64,000 nt of DNA from Chitinophaga agrisoli (GTDB lineage: Bacteria; Bacteroidota; Bacteroidia; Chitinophagales; Chitinophagaceae), in contig NZ_VUOC01000002.1 in assembly GCF_008386695.1 (NCBI RefSeq), positions 300,426 through 364,425 of the forward strand, read 5' to 3'. The notes under the pieces are model-generated. The model saw nothing but the letters and a program-made list of their open reading frames with translations, was not told where the DNA came from and ran no database searches. Positions within the stretch are counted from its first letter, which is position 1. Each line of letters starts with the position of its first letter. The translations under genes and the position numbers were made by a program. Below are positions 8,001-18,017 of this stretch, piece after piece.

Positions 8001-9497
8001 TTATTTATAGGCTTCATTGGTTAATATGCCGCCGGAGCGCACTACTTCCTTATCCGGTATGGGATAATATTCATTGTAGGGCCGCAGGTTGTTCTTTATT
8101 ACATCGTATTCCGTGGCGGCCGTTTCGCTTACCACGCGGTACCAATCGCCCCAGCGCACCAGGTCCCATTTACGGCCGTATTCGCCCATCAGCTCGCGGC
8201 CTTTTTCTTTCTTCACTTCTGCCAGGAATTCCGTTTTACCGGGATAGGCTTTCAGCTCAAAATCAGGGCTGGCCCTTCTTTTTACTTCGTTGATGCATTG
8301 CATGGCCAGGTCTGTTTCGCCGGTTTCGTTGGCGGCTTCTGCCAGCATCAGCAACGCATCCGCATAACGGAATACTTTCTGGTTATTGCCATCTGCAATA
8401 TTGTTCATACCGGGGCACCAGAATTTGGGCCCCATCCAGGGCTTGCCGGTACCGTTATTCTGCATAGGGCGTTTGAATAGCTGCCCGTTATACTGGGTGG
8501 ACAGGATGATCTCGCGGCGCGGGTCTGTAAGATCATACAGCGACAGGAAATAGGCCGTAGGCGTAATAGAGCCGTACGGGTTAGCGTCAGCCCCGAGCTC
8601 CGGGATAGGCACGCCATCATAGATGTTAGAGCCCGCTGTTTTGGTGGGCGTACAGAAACAGGCGGTCTGACAGGTTTTCTTTATACCGTTGGCAGACCAG
8701 ATATACTGTACTTCAAAAATAGATTCCGGCGTATTCTTGTTCCGGAACCAGGTATCGTTTAACGGGTACTGCGCCAATTGGCCATACACTTTACGGATCT
8801 CCTGCATGGCGGCGGCACATACATCGTACTTTTTATTCCAGAGGGCCAGCTTGCCGATCAGCATATATGCCATGGGGGCGGCTACCCTGTTCTGCAATAC
8901 ATCTGAGGTACGGGCCTGGGGCAGTTTGGGCGCATATTCCTGCAGCTGCGCTATCATCGAATCGCGCGTAGCGGCAGCGCTCATACGGCCCAGTTTGGCT
9001 ACGGTTTCCAGCGCATTAAGGCTGTTGATGTCCTGGGTGTAATAAGGCACATCGTTAAACGTGCTGGTGAGCACATAATAATACAGGGCGCGCAGGGTAA
9101 TGGCCTCCCCTATTAATGCGGGCTTATGGTCTTCTGCGATGGTTGCCTGCTGTATGCCGCTGATGGCGGCATTACAATACATGATACCGGTATAACAGGC
9201 GGTCCACACATTATCCCCCATGCCCGGGTTAGCGGGGGAGATCTCCAGGCGCGCGTCTATCTGCGTGGAGTTGAGGAAAGCCAGGTCTGTGACCGCTTCC
9301 TGCGAGATCAGCAGCTCATGGTTAAAGATGTTGTTCAGCTGCAGGTAACAGCCGTTCAACGCGGCTATACACTGGCTTTCTGATTTATAGAAGGATTCCG
9401 GGGCCACAAAGCCGGCGGTATCCTCTTCCAGGAATTTGCTGCAGCTGCTCATGCATACCATGGCTGCCAGCAATATTTGGATGATCGTTCCTTTCAT
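8001..9497 (-). CDS. RagB/SusD-family outer-membrane substrate-binding lipoprotein
   Basis: This 498-residue lipoprotein starts with a signal peptide ending CMSSC (Cys about residue 19). It has SusD-type helical repeat features, such as the N-terminal SESQCIAALNGCYLQL, the middle ALIGEAITLRALYYY and the C-terminal KVFRYADALLMLAEAAN, followed by INEVKRRA and KEKGRELMGEYGRKWDLVRWGDW. SusD proteins cap the SusC barrel and deliver ligand. It lies 12 bases downstream of its susC partner. Family assignment is secure; the ligand is unknown, though the neighbouring EEP enzyme points to a phosphoester-containing compound. Confidence 0.95.
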   Translation of the reverse strand: MKGTIIQILLAAMVCMSSCSKFLEEDTAGFVAPESFYKSESQCIAALNGCYLQLNNIFNHELLISQEAVTDLAFLNSTQIDARLEISPANPGMGDNVWTACYTGIMYCNAAISGIQQATIAEDHKPALIGEAITLRALYYYVLTSTFNDVPYYTQDINSLNALETVAKLGRMSAAATRDSMIAQLQEYAPKLPQARTSDVLQNRVAAPMAYMLIGKLALWNKKYDVCAAAMQEIRKVYGQLAQYPLNDTWFRNKNTPESIFEVQYIWSANGIKKTCQTACFCTPTKTAGSNIYDGVPIPELGADANPYGSITPTAYFLSLYDLTDPRREIILSTQYNGQLFKRPMQNNGTGKPWMGPKFWCPGMNNIADGNNQKVFRYADALLMLAEAANETGETDLAMQCINEVKRRASPDFELKAYPGKTEFLAEVKKEKGRELMGEYGRKWDLVRWGDWYRVVSETAATEYDVIKNNLRPYNEYYPIPDKEVVRSGGILTNEAYK

Positions 9498-9509
9498 AAA
9501 ATATTTTTC

Positions 9510-12500
9510 TTAGAATTTTAATTCAGCACCAAATGTGTACGTTCTGCTATTGGGATAAGCCCCGTTGTCCATACGGCGGATGGTGGATCCATCGCTTTGG
9601 GTGGATACTTCCGGATCGTAGCCGTTATAGTATTTCCAGAGGAACAGGTTATTACCGCTCAGCGAGAGCGAGAGGGATTGCAGGCGTTGCGCGGTGATAC
9701 GCGACAGGTCGAATGAATACCCGATAGACACGTTCTTAAAGCGCAGGAAAGTAGCGCTATGCACGAAGCGGTCATTGGGAATATCATCCTTAGAATCTGC
9801 CCGCGGAATATCTGAGTTAGGATTGCGGACAGGATGCCAGGCATTGACCATATAACGGAACTGGTTACTGAGATAGGTACCCGTGCCCATGAACAGCTCT
9901 ACCGGGTTATAGATGCTACCACCCAGCGAGTAGTTAAAGTAAACGGAGAGGAACAGGCGTTTGTACCGGAAAGAGTTCTGCAGGCCGCCGTATACATCCG
10001 GGTCTGCATTGCCCAGGTACACCAGGTCGTTATTATCCAGCACGCCATCGTGGTTCTGGTCTATGTAGCGCTGACGGCCCGGGGAATAATAGGCCGGTGA
10101 AACAGATACATAGTTCTTATCGATCTTGCCCTGGTCTATCTCCGCCTGGTTCTTCCAGGTACCGGCGTACTGCATGCCCCACAGGGCATTGAGCGGCCGG
10201 CCTTTTTCATAACCATACATCATGTACTGGGCCCCCTGGTTGTTGTTGTAAACGGATATGCGGTCCAGGCCGCCTATATCCTCCACCATTTGTTTGTTAT
10301 GCGCAATGGTGAAGGTAGTAGACCAGCCAAAATTGCGGGTGCGGATATTCTCATGCTCAATGGTGAGCTCAATGCCTTTGTTGGAAGTTTTGCCCACGTT
10401 CGCCAGGCGGGAATCGTAGCCTACCTGTGTAGGCAGCTGTACTGTCAGCAACAGGTCTGAGGTAGTGCTTTTGTACGCATCCACGGTAATGCTCAGGCGT
10501 TTGTTAAAGAGCGACAGGTCCAGGCCGGCGTTGTAGGTAGCTGTTTTTTCCCAGGTAAGACCTTCGTTGCCAATGCGGGAAGGGTAATATGCCACCGGCT
10601 GGGTACCGCCAAACAGGTAACCGCCGGTAGTAGAGGCCAGGCGGGCCAGTGACTGGTAGCGGGCAATAGCGTCGTTACCGGAGGTACCCGCGCTCAAACG
10701 GATGGCAAATTCATCCACGCCGCGCAGGCCTTTCATAAAGCGTTCATTCATCACATTCCAGCGGAAAGCGGCGGAGGGGAAATAAGCCCATTTATTATCC
10801 TTTGAGAAATTGGAAGCGCCGTCTGCGCGCATGGTGGCTGTGAAATAATACTTGTTATCGTAATTATAATTTAAACGCCCCAGGTTGGACATACGCGCCA
10901 GGTTCTCCAGGGAAGAGCCCAGCGTCACTGTTTCTTTTGAAGGCAGGGCAGACAGGTCATTGGTCTCCACATCATCCACAAAATAGCCGTTACCGCTGGC
11001 GTTAAGGCTTACAAAGTTCTTTTTCTGCAGGGTGAAGCCATACAGTACATCTATATTATGTTTGCCGCCAAAGGTATTCTTATAGCTGATGGTGTTCTCG
11101 TTCAGGATGTTGTTCTCCTCATACGTTCTTTTATAGGCATAAGCCCCGGAATTAGCCTTGATACGGGTAGGAAAGGTAGAAGGCAGGAACTGATCATCCG
11201 CGCGGGTATAATCCGCAAAAGACACCGTAGAGCGCAGTGTTACGTTGCGCAAAGGTTTTATCTCCAGGTATAACATAGAGCTCAGGTTCTTTTCCTGGCG
11301 GTCATTCTTTTTGAGCTTTACGTTGGCCAGGGGCGAGTCAAACAAGGTGCCGGTGTACCATTGCGTGTTGAAGTCGTTAAACGAGCCGTCTGGTTTATAG
11401 GCGGCAATGGTAGGCGCCAGGAACAGCGTGGAGCGGTACCAGAGGGTATTGGTGCCAATATCCGCATTATTCAGCGCCCGGTCTACCACGGAATAATTGA
11501 AGCGCACCCCGGCCTTTACAAAACGGCTGATGGTACGGTCCAGGTTCAGGCGCACCTGGTAGCGTTTTAAACCGCTGTTCAGCACAATGCCCTGGTTATT
11601 GTTATAGTTGGCGGAGAAATAGTACTGGGTAGCCTTATCGCCGCCGCTGGCAGATAACATATAGTTCTGGTAAGGCGCTTTGCGGGTGATCTCTTTTGTC
11701 CAGTTGGTGCCTTCGCCCATGATCAGCGGATCTGGGAAAGGGTATTCCTCCAGCGGTTTGGTTTGGTTGGCCACATTACTCAAATAGAACCGGTCGTTCT
11801 GCAGCTGTGCAAACTCTGTGGCATTCATAATATCCAGGAAACGGGGCAGCTCAGAATAGCCCAGGTCTGTATGGAAAGTAAAGTTGGTCTTGCCTTGTTT
11901 ATCCGTACCGGATTTGGTGGTGATGATGATCACGCCGTTACTGCCGCGGGAGCCGTAAATAGCGGTGGAAGATGCATCTTTGAGCACGTTGATAGTAGCG
12001 ACATCTGAAGGGTTGATCTCGTTCAGGCTCTGGATGGCATCCATCAAACCATCTACAATATACAGCGGCTCATTGCTGGCTGAAATGGAGCGGGTGCCGC
12101 GTATACGTATGGATGTGGCTGAACCGGGCTCCCCATCGGTAGATACGATCTCTGCGCCGGCAATACGGCCCTGCAACATCTGATCCACCCGGGTAACGGG
12201 TATATTCTGCAGGTCAGCTACTTTAACCGTAGACACCGCGCCGGTGAGATCAGTTTTCTTTACGCTGCCATAACCGATCACCACCACTTCGTTCATATTC
12301 TTTTTGGAAATGCTCAGCTTTATCCGTAGTGGCGCAGCGATGCCATCCAGCACAATGGACTTACGGTCGTACCCTACATAAGATACCACCAGTACATCCT
12401 TACTGTCTGCTTCAATGGTAAACGCGCCTTTCTCATTGGTTTGCACGCCACGGCCGGTACCGGCTACGGAAACAGTGGCGCCCGGCAATGGGTTGCCCTG

Positions 12501-12962
12501 TTCGTCTGTTACGGTGCCTCTTATGGGCGGCGCCTGTGGGGCGGCTATTATGTTACCCTCCTGTTTTACGGGCATGGGTCTTTCCTTGATGGTGATGGTG
12601 CGGCTGCTGATCTCGTAATCAATGGGCTGGTTGGCCATGATGCTCCTGAGGCATTCTTCCAGCGTTACGTTCTGCAGGGATACATCGATAGGTGTTGTTT
12701 TGGCCAGCAGCGCGGCGTTGTAGAACACTACATAACCGGTTTGTTTTTCCAGCCGGCTAAAGATCTCTTTAAAAGACAGTTGTTTGCCGCTGATGGATAC
12801 CGTTTGTGCGCGTACGATAGCGCTGGCATCCATAGCTGCCAGCATAATCAACACCAGGGTGATCCTGATGAATTTTGAGCGGCGTCCCTGACCAGTGTCA
12901 CGGGCAGTTCCTGTACATAGTGCCGCGGTTTTGCGGGCAACAGCGTGTAGCAATGTAAACAT
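9510..12962 (-). CDS. SusC/RagA-family TonB-dependent receptor with STN signalling domain
   Basis: The complete 1150-residue receptor has a signal region (about residues 30-52), an STN domain (about 53-120, VSISGKQLSFKEIFSRLEKQ pattern), a carboxypeptidase-regulatory-like domain (about 147-225), a plug introduced by NEVVVIGYGS and containing SSTAIYGSRGSNGVIIITT, and a TonB-type barrel ending in a terminal aromatic strand (TFGAELKF). The STN domain indicates that substrate binding is signalled to the FecR-like protein encoded just upstream, which releases the sigma factor at 14297. It is followed at 12 bases by its SusD partner. The imported substrate is not evident from the receptor itself. 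Confidence 0.96.
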   Translation of the reverse strand: MFTLLHAVARKTAALCTGTARDTGQGRRSKFIRITLVLIMLAAMDASAIVRAQTVSISGKQLSFKEIFSRLEKQTGYVVFYNAALLAKTTPIDVSLQNVTLEECLRSIMANQPIDYEISSRTITIKERPMPVKQEGNIIAAPQAPPIRGTVTDEQGNPLPGATVSVAGTGRGVQTNEKGAFTIEADSKDVLVVSYVGYDRKSIVLDGIAAPLRIKLSISKKNMNEVVVIGYGSVKKTDLTGAVSTVKVADLQNIPVTRVDQMLQGRIAGAEIVSTDGEPGSATSIRIRGTRSISASNEPLYIVDGLMDAIQSLNEINPSDVATINVLKDASSTAIYGSRGSNGVIIITTKSGTDKQGKTNFTFHTDLGYSELPRFLDIMNATEFAQLQNDRFYLSNVANQTKPLEEYPFPDPLIMGEGTNWTKEITRKAPYQNYMLSASGGDKATQYYFSANYNNNQGIVLNSGLKRYQVRLNLDRTISRFVKAGVRFNYSVVDRALNNADIGTNTLWYRSTLFLAPTIAAYKPDGSFNDFNTQWYTGTLFDSPLANVKLKKNDRQEKNLSSMLYLEIKPLRNVTLRSTVSFADYTRADDQFLPSTFPTRIKANSGAYAYKRTYEENNILNENTISYKNTFGGKHNIDVLYGFTLQKKNFVSLNASGNGYFVDDVETNDLSALPSKETVTLGSSLENLARMSNLGRLNYNYDNKYYFTATMRADGASNFSKDNKWAYFPSAAFRWNVMNERFMKGLRGVDEFAIRLSAGTSGNDAIARYQSLARLASTTGGYLFGGTQPVAYYPSRIGNEGLTWEKTATYNAGLDLSLFNKRLSITVDAYKSTTSDLLLTVQLPTQVGYDSRLANVGKTSNKGIELTIEHENIRTRNFGWSTTFTIAHNKQMVEDIGGLDRISVYNNNQGAQYMMYGYEKGRPLNALWGMQYAGTWKNQAEIDQGKIDKNYVSVSPAYYSPGRQRYIDQNHDGVLDNNDLVYLGNADPDVYGGLQNSFRYKRLFLSVYFNYSLGGSIYNPVELFMGTGTYLSNQFRYMVNAWHPVRNPNSDIPRADSKDDIPNDRFVHSATFLRFKNVSIGYSFDLSRITAQRLQSLSLSLSGNNLFLWKYYNGYDPEVSTQSDGSTIRRMDNGAYPNSRTYTFGAELKF

Positions 12963-13048
12963 GATCAGTTTTAGTTATTAAGTTGAGCGCATAGTAATGA
13001 CTGCTGTTGTGCAGACAACAGTGCGCGGTTTAGATGACCGGTAATCTT

Positions 13049-14209
13049 TTATTCTGTGATGATCAGCTTTTTACCTTCGAGCCTGCAGTGGACCTTTGAA
13101 ATTTCCAGCATACGGGTAATATTTTTAAGGCTCAGGTTCCTGTCCATTTTTCCGCCAAAGCTGATGGCGGGCACGCCGTTCTCATACTGCACTTCGATAT
13201 TATACCAGCGTTCCAGCTGTTTCATGACGGTTTGTACATCTGCATTGTCGAAATTAAATATGCCATTCTTCCAGGCCAGTACCTGGCTGGTATCTGCGCG
13301 GCTCACCTGTATGCCCGCAGCCGTATAGGAAAGGCTGGCCTGGTAGCCGGGCTGCAGTACCCGGCTGTTATTACCGATACCATTTACCTGTACGCGGCCG
13401 CTGATCAGCGTGGCCGTAATAGCGCTTTCATTATCGTAGGCATTGATATTAAAGGCAGTGCCCAATACCTGTACGGTCGTATTATTGGCCAGCTTTACAC
13501 GGAAAGGTTTGGCGGCATCCGGCCGGATGTCAAAATAGGCCTCTCCCGTAAGGGTCACGATCCTTTCGTTACCTGCAAAACGGGTAGGGAACGTAATGGA
13601 GCTGGCAGCATTTAACCATACCGCGCTTCCATCCGGCAGTACCAGCTGAAACAGCCTGCCCCTTGGCGTGCTAAGCGTGTTGTAGCTGACCGTGCCGGCA
13701 TTCTGCGCATCGTATGCCAGCGTGCCTTGTGATAACATGACCCGGGCGCCGCCCTGACTGGCCAGCAACCCTTTCCGGGCGCTATCCAGCGTAAGCTTGC
13801 TGCCATCTCCCAACGTAAGCACCGCGCCATGTGTAGCCGGTGGCAGATCCTGTAAGGCTACCGCCTGTATGGTATTTGCCGGTTTGGAAACCGGTTGTAA
13901 GAAATACAATATGGCTGCGCCAACAGGCAATAATATGGCCGCCGCCCAGCGGGCAAACATCACCAGCCTGCCGCGCCGTTGTTTGCGCGGGGCGCTTTGC
14001 AGCAGTACAGACAGTATTTCATCTGCCCGGTGCGCCGGCACTGCAATTTCCACAGCAGGATCATCCACAGCGGCTACAACCTCATCTGCCATCTGTTGCA
14101 GGGTTGCATCGTGTTCACCGGTTGCCATCATGGCAAATAAACGTTCCCTTTCCTGCTCGGTACAGGATCGTTCCATAAATTTCCGGAATAACACTTCAAA
14201 TTCAGACAT
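13049..14209 (-). CDS. FecR-family anti-sigma factor
   Basis: This protein of about 386 residues has a cytoplasmic N-terminal segment, one membrane helix (about 84-106, FARWAAAILLPVGAAILYFL), a periplasmic FecR domain (about 175-270, with GRLFQLVLPDGSAVWLNAAS) and a C-terminal DUF4974 domain (about 300-380). The order sigma, fecR, susC, susD on one strand is the standard layout for receptor-controlled transcription. An in-frame ATG at 14218 would add three residues; the choice of 14209 is uncertain. It should sequester the sigma factor encoded at 14297-14896 until the receptor at 9510 engages ligand. Confidence 0.93.
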   Translation of the reverse strand: MSEFEVLFRKFMERSCTEQERERLFAMMATGEHDATLQQMADEVVAAVDDPAVEIAVPAHRADEILSVLLQSAPRKQRRGRLVMFARWAAAILLPVGAAILYFLQPVSKPANTIQAVALQDLPPATHGAVLTLGDGSKLTLDSARKGLLASQGGARVMLSQGTLAYDAQNAGTVSYNTLSTPRGRLFQLVLPDGSAVWLNAASSITFPTRFAGNERIVTLTGEAYFDIRPDAAKPFRVKLANNTTVQVLGTAFNINAYDNESAITATLISGRVQVNGIGNNSRVLQPGYQASLSYTAAGIQVSRADTSQVLAWKNGIFNFDNADVQTVMKQLERWYNIEVQYENGVPAISFGGKMDRNLSLKNITRMLEISKVHCRLEGKKLIITE

Positions 14210-14296
14210 ATGATGCATTGCTTAGCCAGTACTAGCTGGTTTACTATAAGAGACGAAGAAAAAAAACGGATGGGTCAGTTGGAGGGAAAAAAATTT

Positions 14297-14896
14297 TTAT
14301 AACAGCTCTTTCAGGAGCATCAGCGCAGCGGCTACCCCTAAACGGGTAAGGCAATAGGTACGGATCACCTGCATAGCCTCTGACAGGTGGCGTTTAACGG
14401 TTTCCGGCGACAGATTGAGCTCCGCGGCTGCTTCCTGCCGTTTAAAACCCTGTTCCTTGATCAGGTGATATACTTTCTTCTGTTGTGGCGAGAGCCGGGA
14501 AATGGCTTGCTGTAATATTAACCGGTATTCTTTTTCCTGCAGGCGGCCGGCCGGGTGATCGGTGGCCTGCAGCAGCAGATCGTTATCATCCGGTATAGGC
14601 GTGGCAGTATGCTGCGCAGCCATTTGCCGCAGCATGCTGAGCGCCCTGTTGCGGGTGATGGTAAACAGCCAGGCACGGAAATGCATGACCGCCGTAAGCT
14701 CCTCCCGTTTCATCCATACCTGCAGGAATACATCCAGCAGGATCTCTTCCGCCACCGGCACGGAGACCGTTAAACGGTAAGCAATGGTGTAGACCTTGTT
14801 CCTGTATAAGTGAAAAATTTCGCTAAAGGCCTTTTCGTCCCCAGCCGCCACGGCGTTTAGCAGGCTACGCTCGTCCATTACTTTCTGAACAGACAT
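14297..14896 (-). CDS. ECF RNA polymerase sigma factor (FecI-like)
   Basis: This 199-residue protein contains sigma region 2 (about 20-90, VAEEILLDVFLQVWMKRE) and region 4 (about 135-185, LSPQQKKVYHLIKEQGFKRQEAA and LSPETVKRHLSEAM). The open frame formally begins at a GTG at 14899, but the next codon is ATG at 14896 and is preferred. It is the first gene of the minus-strand operon and, with the fecR-like gene 87 bases downstream, should activate the susC-susD-EEP-DUF5689 genes. Confidence 0.94.
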   Translation of the reverse strand: MSVQKVMDERSLLNAVAAGDEKAFSEIFHLYRNKVYTIAYRLTVSVPVAEEILLDVFLQVWMKREELTAVMHFRAWLFTITRNRALSMLRQMAAQHTATPIPDDNDLLLQATDHPAGRLQEKEYRLILQQAISRLSPQQKKVYHLIKEQGFKRQEAAAELNLSPETVKRHLSEAMQVIRTYCLTRLGVAAALMLLKELL

Positions 14897-15129
14897 CACA
14901 TTGGATTTTGGTTACAAATATAGTATCGCAGGTAAGAAACGCTACCAGCTACAGTGCGCCCGCGCTATCCCCATTTATTGAAACATTCATCAGCCGCAGG
15001 CTCTAAACCCTTTCTGTTATTGCTATTACGCCAGCCTATCATTACGTGGATCCATGCTGTAAGGGCGGTCTAAATTAATAATTAAATAACATTCATGCAT
15101 AGTGGAGGCAAATATTGTATTTTTAGCAC

Positions 15130-15900
15130 ATGGGACATCCTTTTGCGCGTATATTCTTCCTTCCTGTTACGGTTTTGCTGTTATCGTGCGGTAATAACCC
15201 GCCCGCCAAAAAGCCGGTTTACCTTAGCGTACCGGCGGAGCATATTGTAGCCACTAAAGACCAGCAGGACAGGCGGATGCGGTCAGAGGCTTATTGTACC
15301 GTACATGAAGTGCCTGTTTATATCAATCCCAACTCAATGTTCACGGACGCGGAGAGCAGCGTGACCATCCGCACAAAAGACGAGATCGCGGACCGGGCCA
15401 TAGGTTTGTTTTATGCCGGTATGAAAAGCGGCAACCTGGAGCCGCAGTTTATGGACGAGATGAACCAAAAGTTTGATGCCGTAAACAAATTAACACAACA
15501 GGAAAAGGAATTCATATTTGCGCCTGCGCCTACTCCTCAGCAAACCGCCAATGCGGACTGGGGCTATGAGAGCCTGCATGTGCTGCTTTGGGCACTTGGT
15601 TATATAGATTCGCTGGACTATCCCAGCCACACCTGTGATGTGGACCTGGACACTAAGATCATGTTCAATACCTCGGATATGCCATTCCGCGAGCAGGCAA
15701 AATTGCGCAGCAAGCAGGAGATACTGGACCAGGCAGACCTGATATTGCGGCTGCACTGGGCTTGTGTAGAAGCCAGGCTGGCCAATAAAGCGGCGCCCGG
15801 TAAGCTGAATGAGGAAGTAGTGATGGAACGGCACCGGGCTTTAAACTGGCTGATACGTTATGGTAATGCGGGCTGGGACGAGGTGCCTACTGACACGTGA
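15130..15900 (+). CDS. DUF4272 domain-containing lipoprotein
   Basis: This 256-residue protein has a lipoprotein signal ending LLLSC (Cys20). The body (about residues 75-245) matches the DUF4272 pattern: RTKDEIADRAIGLFY, then LTQQEKEFI, then WGYESLHVLLWALGYIDSLDYP and late WACVEARL and RHRALNWLIRY. DUF4272 has no established biochemical function; most members lack lipidation, so the anchored form here is a little unusual. It is preceded by about 230 bases without a gene and stops three bases from the convergent response-regulator gene. Confidence 0.8.
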   Translation: MGHPFARIFFLPVTVLLLSCGNNPPAKKPVYLSVPAEHIVATKDQQDRRMRSEAYCTVHEVPVYINPNSMFTDAESSVTIRTKDEIADRAIGLFYAGMKSGNLEPQFMDEMNQKFDAVNKLTQQEKEFIFAPAPTPQQTANADWGYESLHVLLWALGYIDSLDYPSHTCDVDLDTKIMFNTSDMPFREQAKLRSKQEILDQADLILRLHWACVEARLANKAAPGKLNEEVVMERHRALNWLIRYGNAGWDEVPTDT

Positions 15901-15903
15901 TCC

Positions 15904-16662
15904 CTACCTGTTCTCCATCCACGTTAAAAACGTATGCGCTTTCTCTTTTGTCACCAACAACTTATCTACATTAGGGAATACCAACCGCACAAACAGCTTG
16001 CGCGCATAATAATGCTCCACTTCTTTAATAGCCGTGAAATTGATAAGGTACTGCCGGTTAAGGCGGAAAAACTGCTCTTCCGGTAACATGGCATGCACCT
16101 GGTCCAGCGATTGGCTGATGGCATACTCCTTCTGATCGAAAGTACGGATCATCACCACATCGTTTTTGATATAAAAAAAAGCGATGGTATCTGTGGGTAC
16201 GGAGATGTATTTGTTCTGGGTATAGACCAGGAAGCTCTTTTTGCCCGAGGCCGGCGACAGCTTCGCCAATAAGTTATTCAGGTCTGGCTGCTCTTTCTGG
16301 AAGAAGTTCTTAAACTCGTCCACCTTCTTAAAAGCGGCGGCAATATCTTCCTTAGAGAAAGGTTTTAACACATAGTCTATTCCATTGGCTTTAAATGCCT
16401 CCAGTGAATATTCATCAAAAGCGGTACAGAATACTACGGGGCTGGTGATCTTTACGGCTTTGAAGATCTCAAAACAAAGACCATCGGCCAGCTGGATATC
16501 CATAAAGATCAGGTCAGGCTGCGGGTTTGCCGAAAACCAGGCCACGGCGCTTTCTATACTATCCGGCTGGGCCACTATCACCGCTTCCGGTTTGATAGCT
16601 GTGATCATGGCGGTCAGCGACCTGGCCGCTTTTATTTCGTCCTCAATAATTATAATTTTCAT
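15904..16662 (-). CDS. LytTR-family response regulator
   Basis: The 252-residue protein has an N-terminal receiver domain with acidic residues near position 8, the phospho-acceptor Asp55 in FMDIQLADG and the conserved Lys in YVLKPF, then a LytTR DNA-binding domain (about 145-250, including FLVYTQNKYISVPTDTI and FFRLNRQYLIN). LytTR regulators bind direct repeats upstream of target genes. Its start overlaps the end of the histidine kinase gene by 20 bases, so the two form a translationally coupled two-component system. Confidence 0.95.
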   Translation of the reverse strand: MKIIIIEDEIKAARSLTAMITAIKPEAVIVAQPDSIESAVAWFSANPQPDLIFMDIQLADGLCFEIFKAVKITSPVVFCTAFDEYSLEAFKANGIDYVLKPFSKEDIAAAFKKVDEFKNFFQKEQPDLNNLLAKLSPASGKKSFLVYTQNKYISVPTDTIAFFYIKNDVVMIRTFDQKEYAISQSLDQVHAMLPEEQFFRLNRQYLINFTAIKEVEHYYARKLFVRLVFPNVDKLLVTKEKAHTFLTWMENR

Positions 16663-17662
16663 GTATCAGCGGCAATTTTACTTTAAAGATATTGTTACTG
16701 GCATCTATTGTTACTTTCTGATCGAGCAAATGTAAGTAACGCTGGTTAATATTTTCCAGCCCTACCCCGGTAGAGGTATCGGGCGTTTTCTTTAACTGTA
16801 TGGGGTTCTCTATCACAATACAATTGTTCTCGACATATAAGCGGATACGCAGCGGATTGGAGCGGGATACCACGTTATGCTTAACACAGTTTTCAATTAA
16901 CAGCTGCAGCGTGAACGGCGGCACCCAGGTATTGTAGTATTGTTCTGCTATATCGTTGGAGAGGTCTATGCTTTCCTCAAAACGCGCTTTTAGCAGGAAC
17001 ATATAAGCCTCTATGATCTCTATTTCATCTGAGAGATGTATCAGGTCTGATTTACGGCTTTCCAGCGTGTACCGGTAAAAGTCTGATAGTTTCAGGATAA
17101 AGTCCACCGTTTGTTTATCACCGGTTTCCGCCATGGATTTCAGCGTATTCAGGCTGTTGAAGAGAAAATGCGGGTTGATCTGGTTTTTCAGCAGCTCATA
17201 TTGGGCGCCCAGGTTATCCGTTTTCATACGTTCCAGCTCTACCGCCACCTGCTCGTTATGATAGCTTTGATATAACAGATGCAGGAACATAAAGAACATG
17301 AGGTTGATCAAGATACCGCGCACCTCCACCATCAGCATTACCGGGCCAAACTCCAGGTATGACAGCAGCAGCTGCTGGCCGTAAGCCAGTATATACATCA
17401 CTATGGTTCCTATTGCCAGGCTACGCAGCAGGCGGAATATAGAAAACTCCTTCCGCCCTTCCTGTGCATTGAACCGCGGCAGGGTATAGATATTATAATA
17501 CCATACAAATAAAGAAAAAAGGAAGGTAAGGCCTGAATTAAGCAGTGTCTCCTTCAGGTTAAAATGCTGCTCTGCGATCTTGGGCACAGAGGCGATCACC
17601 CCCAGGAAGAGGGAGCTTAACCAGATAATTGCGGGAGATACTTTAAATGTTTTCCTGATCAT
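16643..17662 (-). CDS. LytS-type sensor histidine kinase (His_kinase family)
   Basis: This 339-residue protein has four likely membrane helices in the first 130 residues, no large periplasmic sensor, a conserved QINPHFLFNSLNTL phospho-acceptor motif (His165) and a C-terminal ATPase region with LLIENCVKHN (N box) and GVGLENINQR (G box). This is the classical partner of LytTR regulators. The lack of a periplasmic domain suggests that it senses through the membrane or an accessory protein. It overlaps the response regulator gene. Confidence 0.95.
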   Translation of the reverse strand: MIRKTFKVSPAIIWLSSLFLGVIASVPKIAEQHFNLKETLLNSGLTFLFSLFVWYYNIYTLPRFNAQEGRKEFSIFRLLRSLAIGTIVMYILAYGQQLLLSYLEFGPVMLMVEVRGILINLMFFMFLHLLYQSYHNEQVAVELERMKTDNLGAQYELLKNQINPHFLFNSLNTLKSMAETGDKQTVDFILKLSDFYRYTLESRKSDLIHLSDEIEIIEAYMFLLKARFEESIDLSNDIAEQYYNTWVPPFTLQLLIENCVKHNVVSRSNPLRIRLYVENNCIVIENPIQLKKTPDTSTGVGLENINQRYLHLLDQKVTIDASNNIFKVKLPLIHENYNY

Positions 17663-18017
17663 AATATATACTGTCCTTAAGGGATTACAGCTACCCTTGC
17701 GTCAAAAATAAGGCTAATTCCGGCCTGTTTATCAAAAAGATACGCTCCTGTGGCGGCGCCAGATCTTTTACCGGCCTTACATCGAAACTACTTACTCCAT
17801 AACAGGGCGCCATCAATTATTACCCCAGGACAGACGGATAAGGGGGTGAAACGGACAGTTTCTGCCGTGAAAAAATGGGGGGTATGGCCTTGAATTTTCG
17901 GGCGCAGAAATGGCCGGTTCGGGATTTACTTCGTCCACCTGCGGTACTTGTTGCTTTGCCATGGACCTGCACCGGGGTAGTTTTGGGTCATCAAATTAAA
18001 AAAACAAAAAAAACATC
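17663..18017. other. 355-base divergent intergenic region, no gene seen
   Basis: This gap lies between the minus-strand kinase gene and the plus-strand ohr-like gene and should hold promoters for both. I see no convincing open frame, RNA gene or long inverted repeat. An A-rich tract (17997-18014) sits immediately before the ohr-like start codon, a common translation-enhancing feature in Bacteroidota. Confidence 0.5.
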
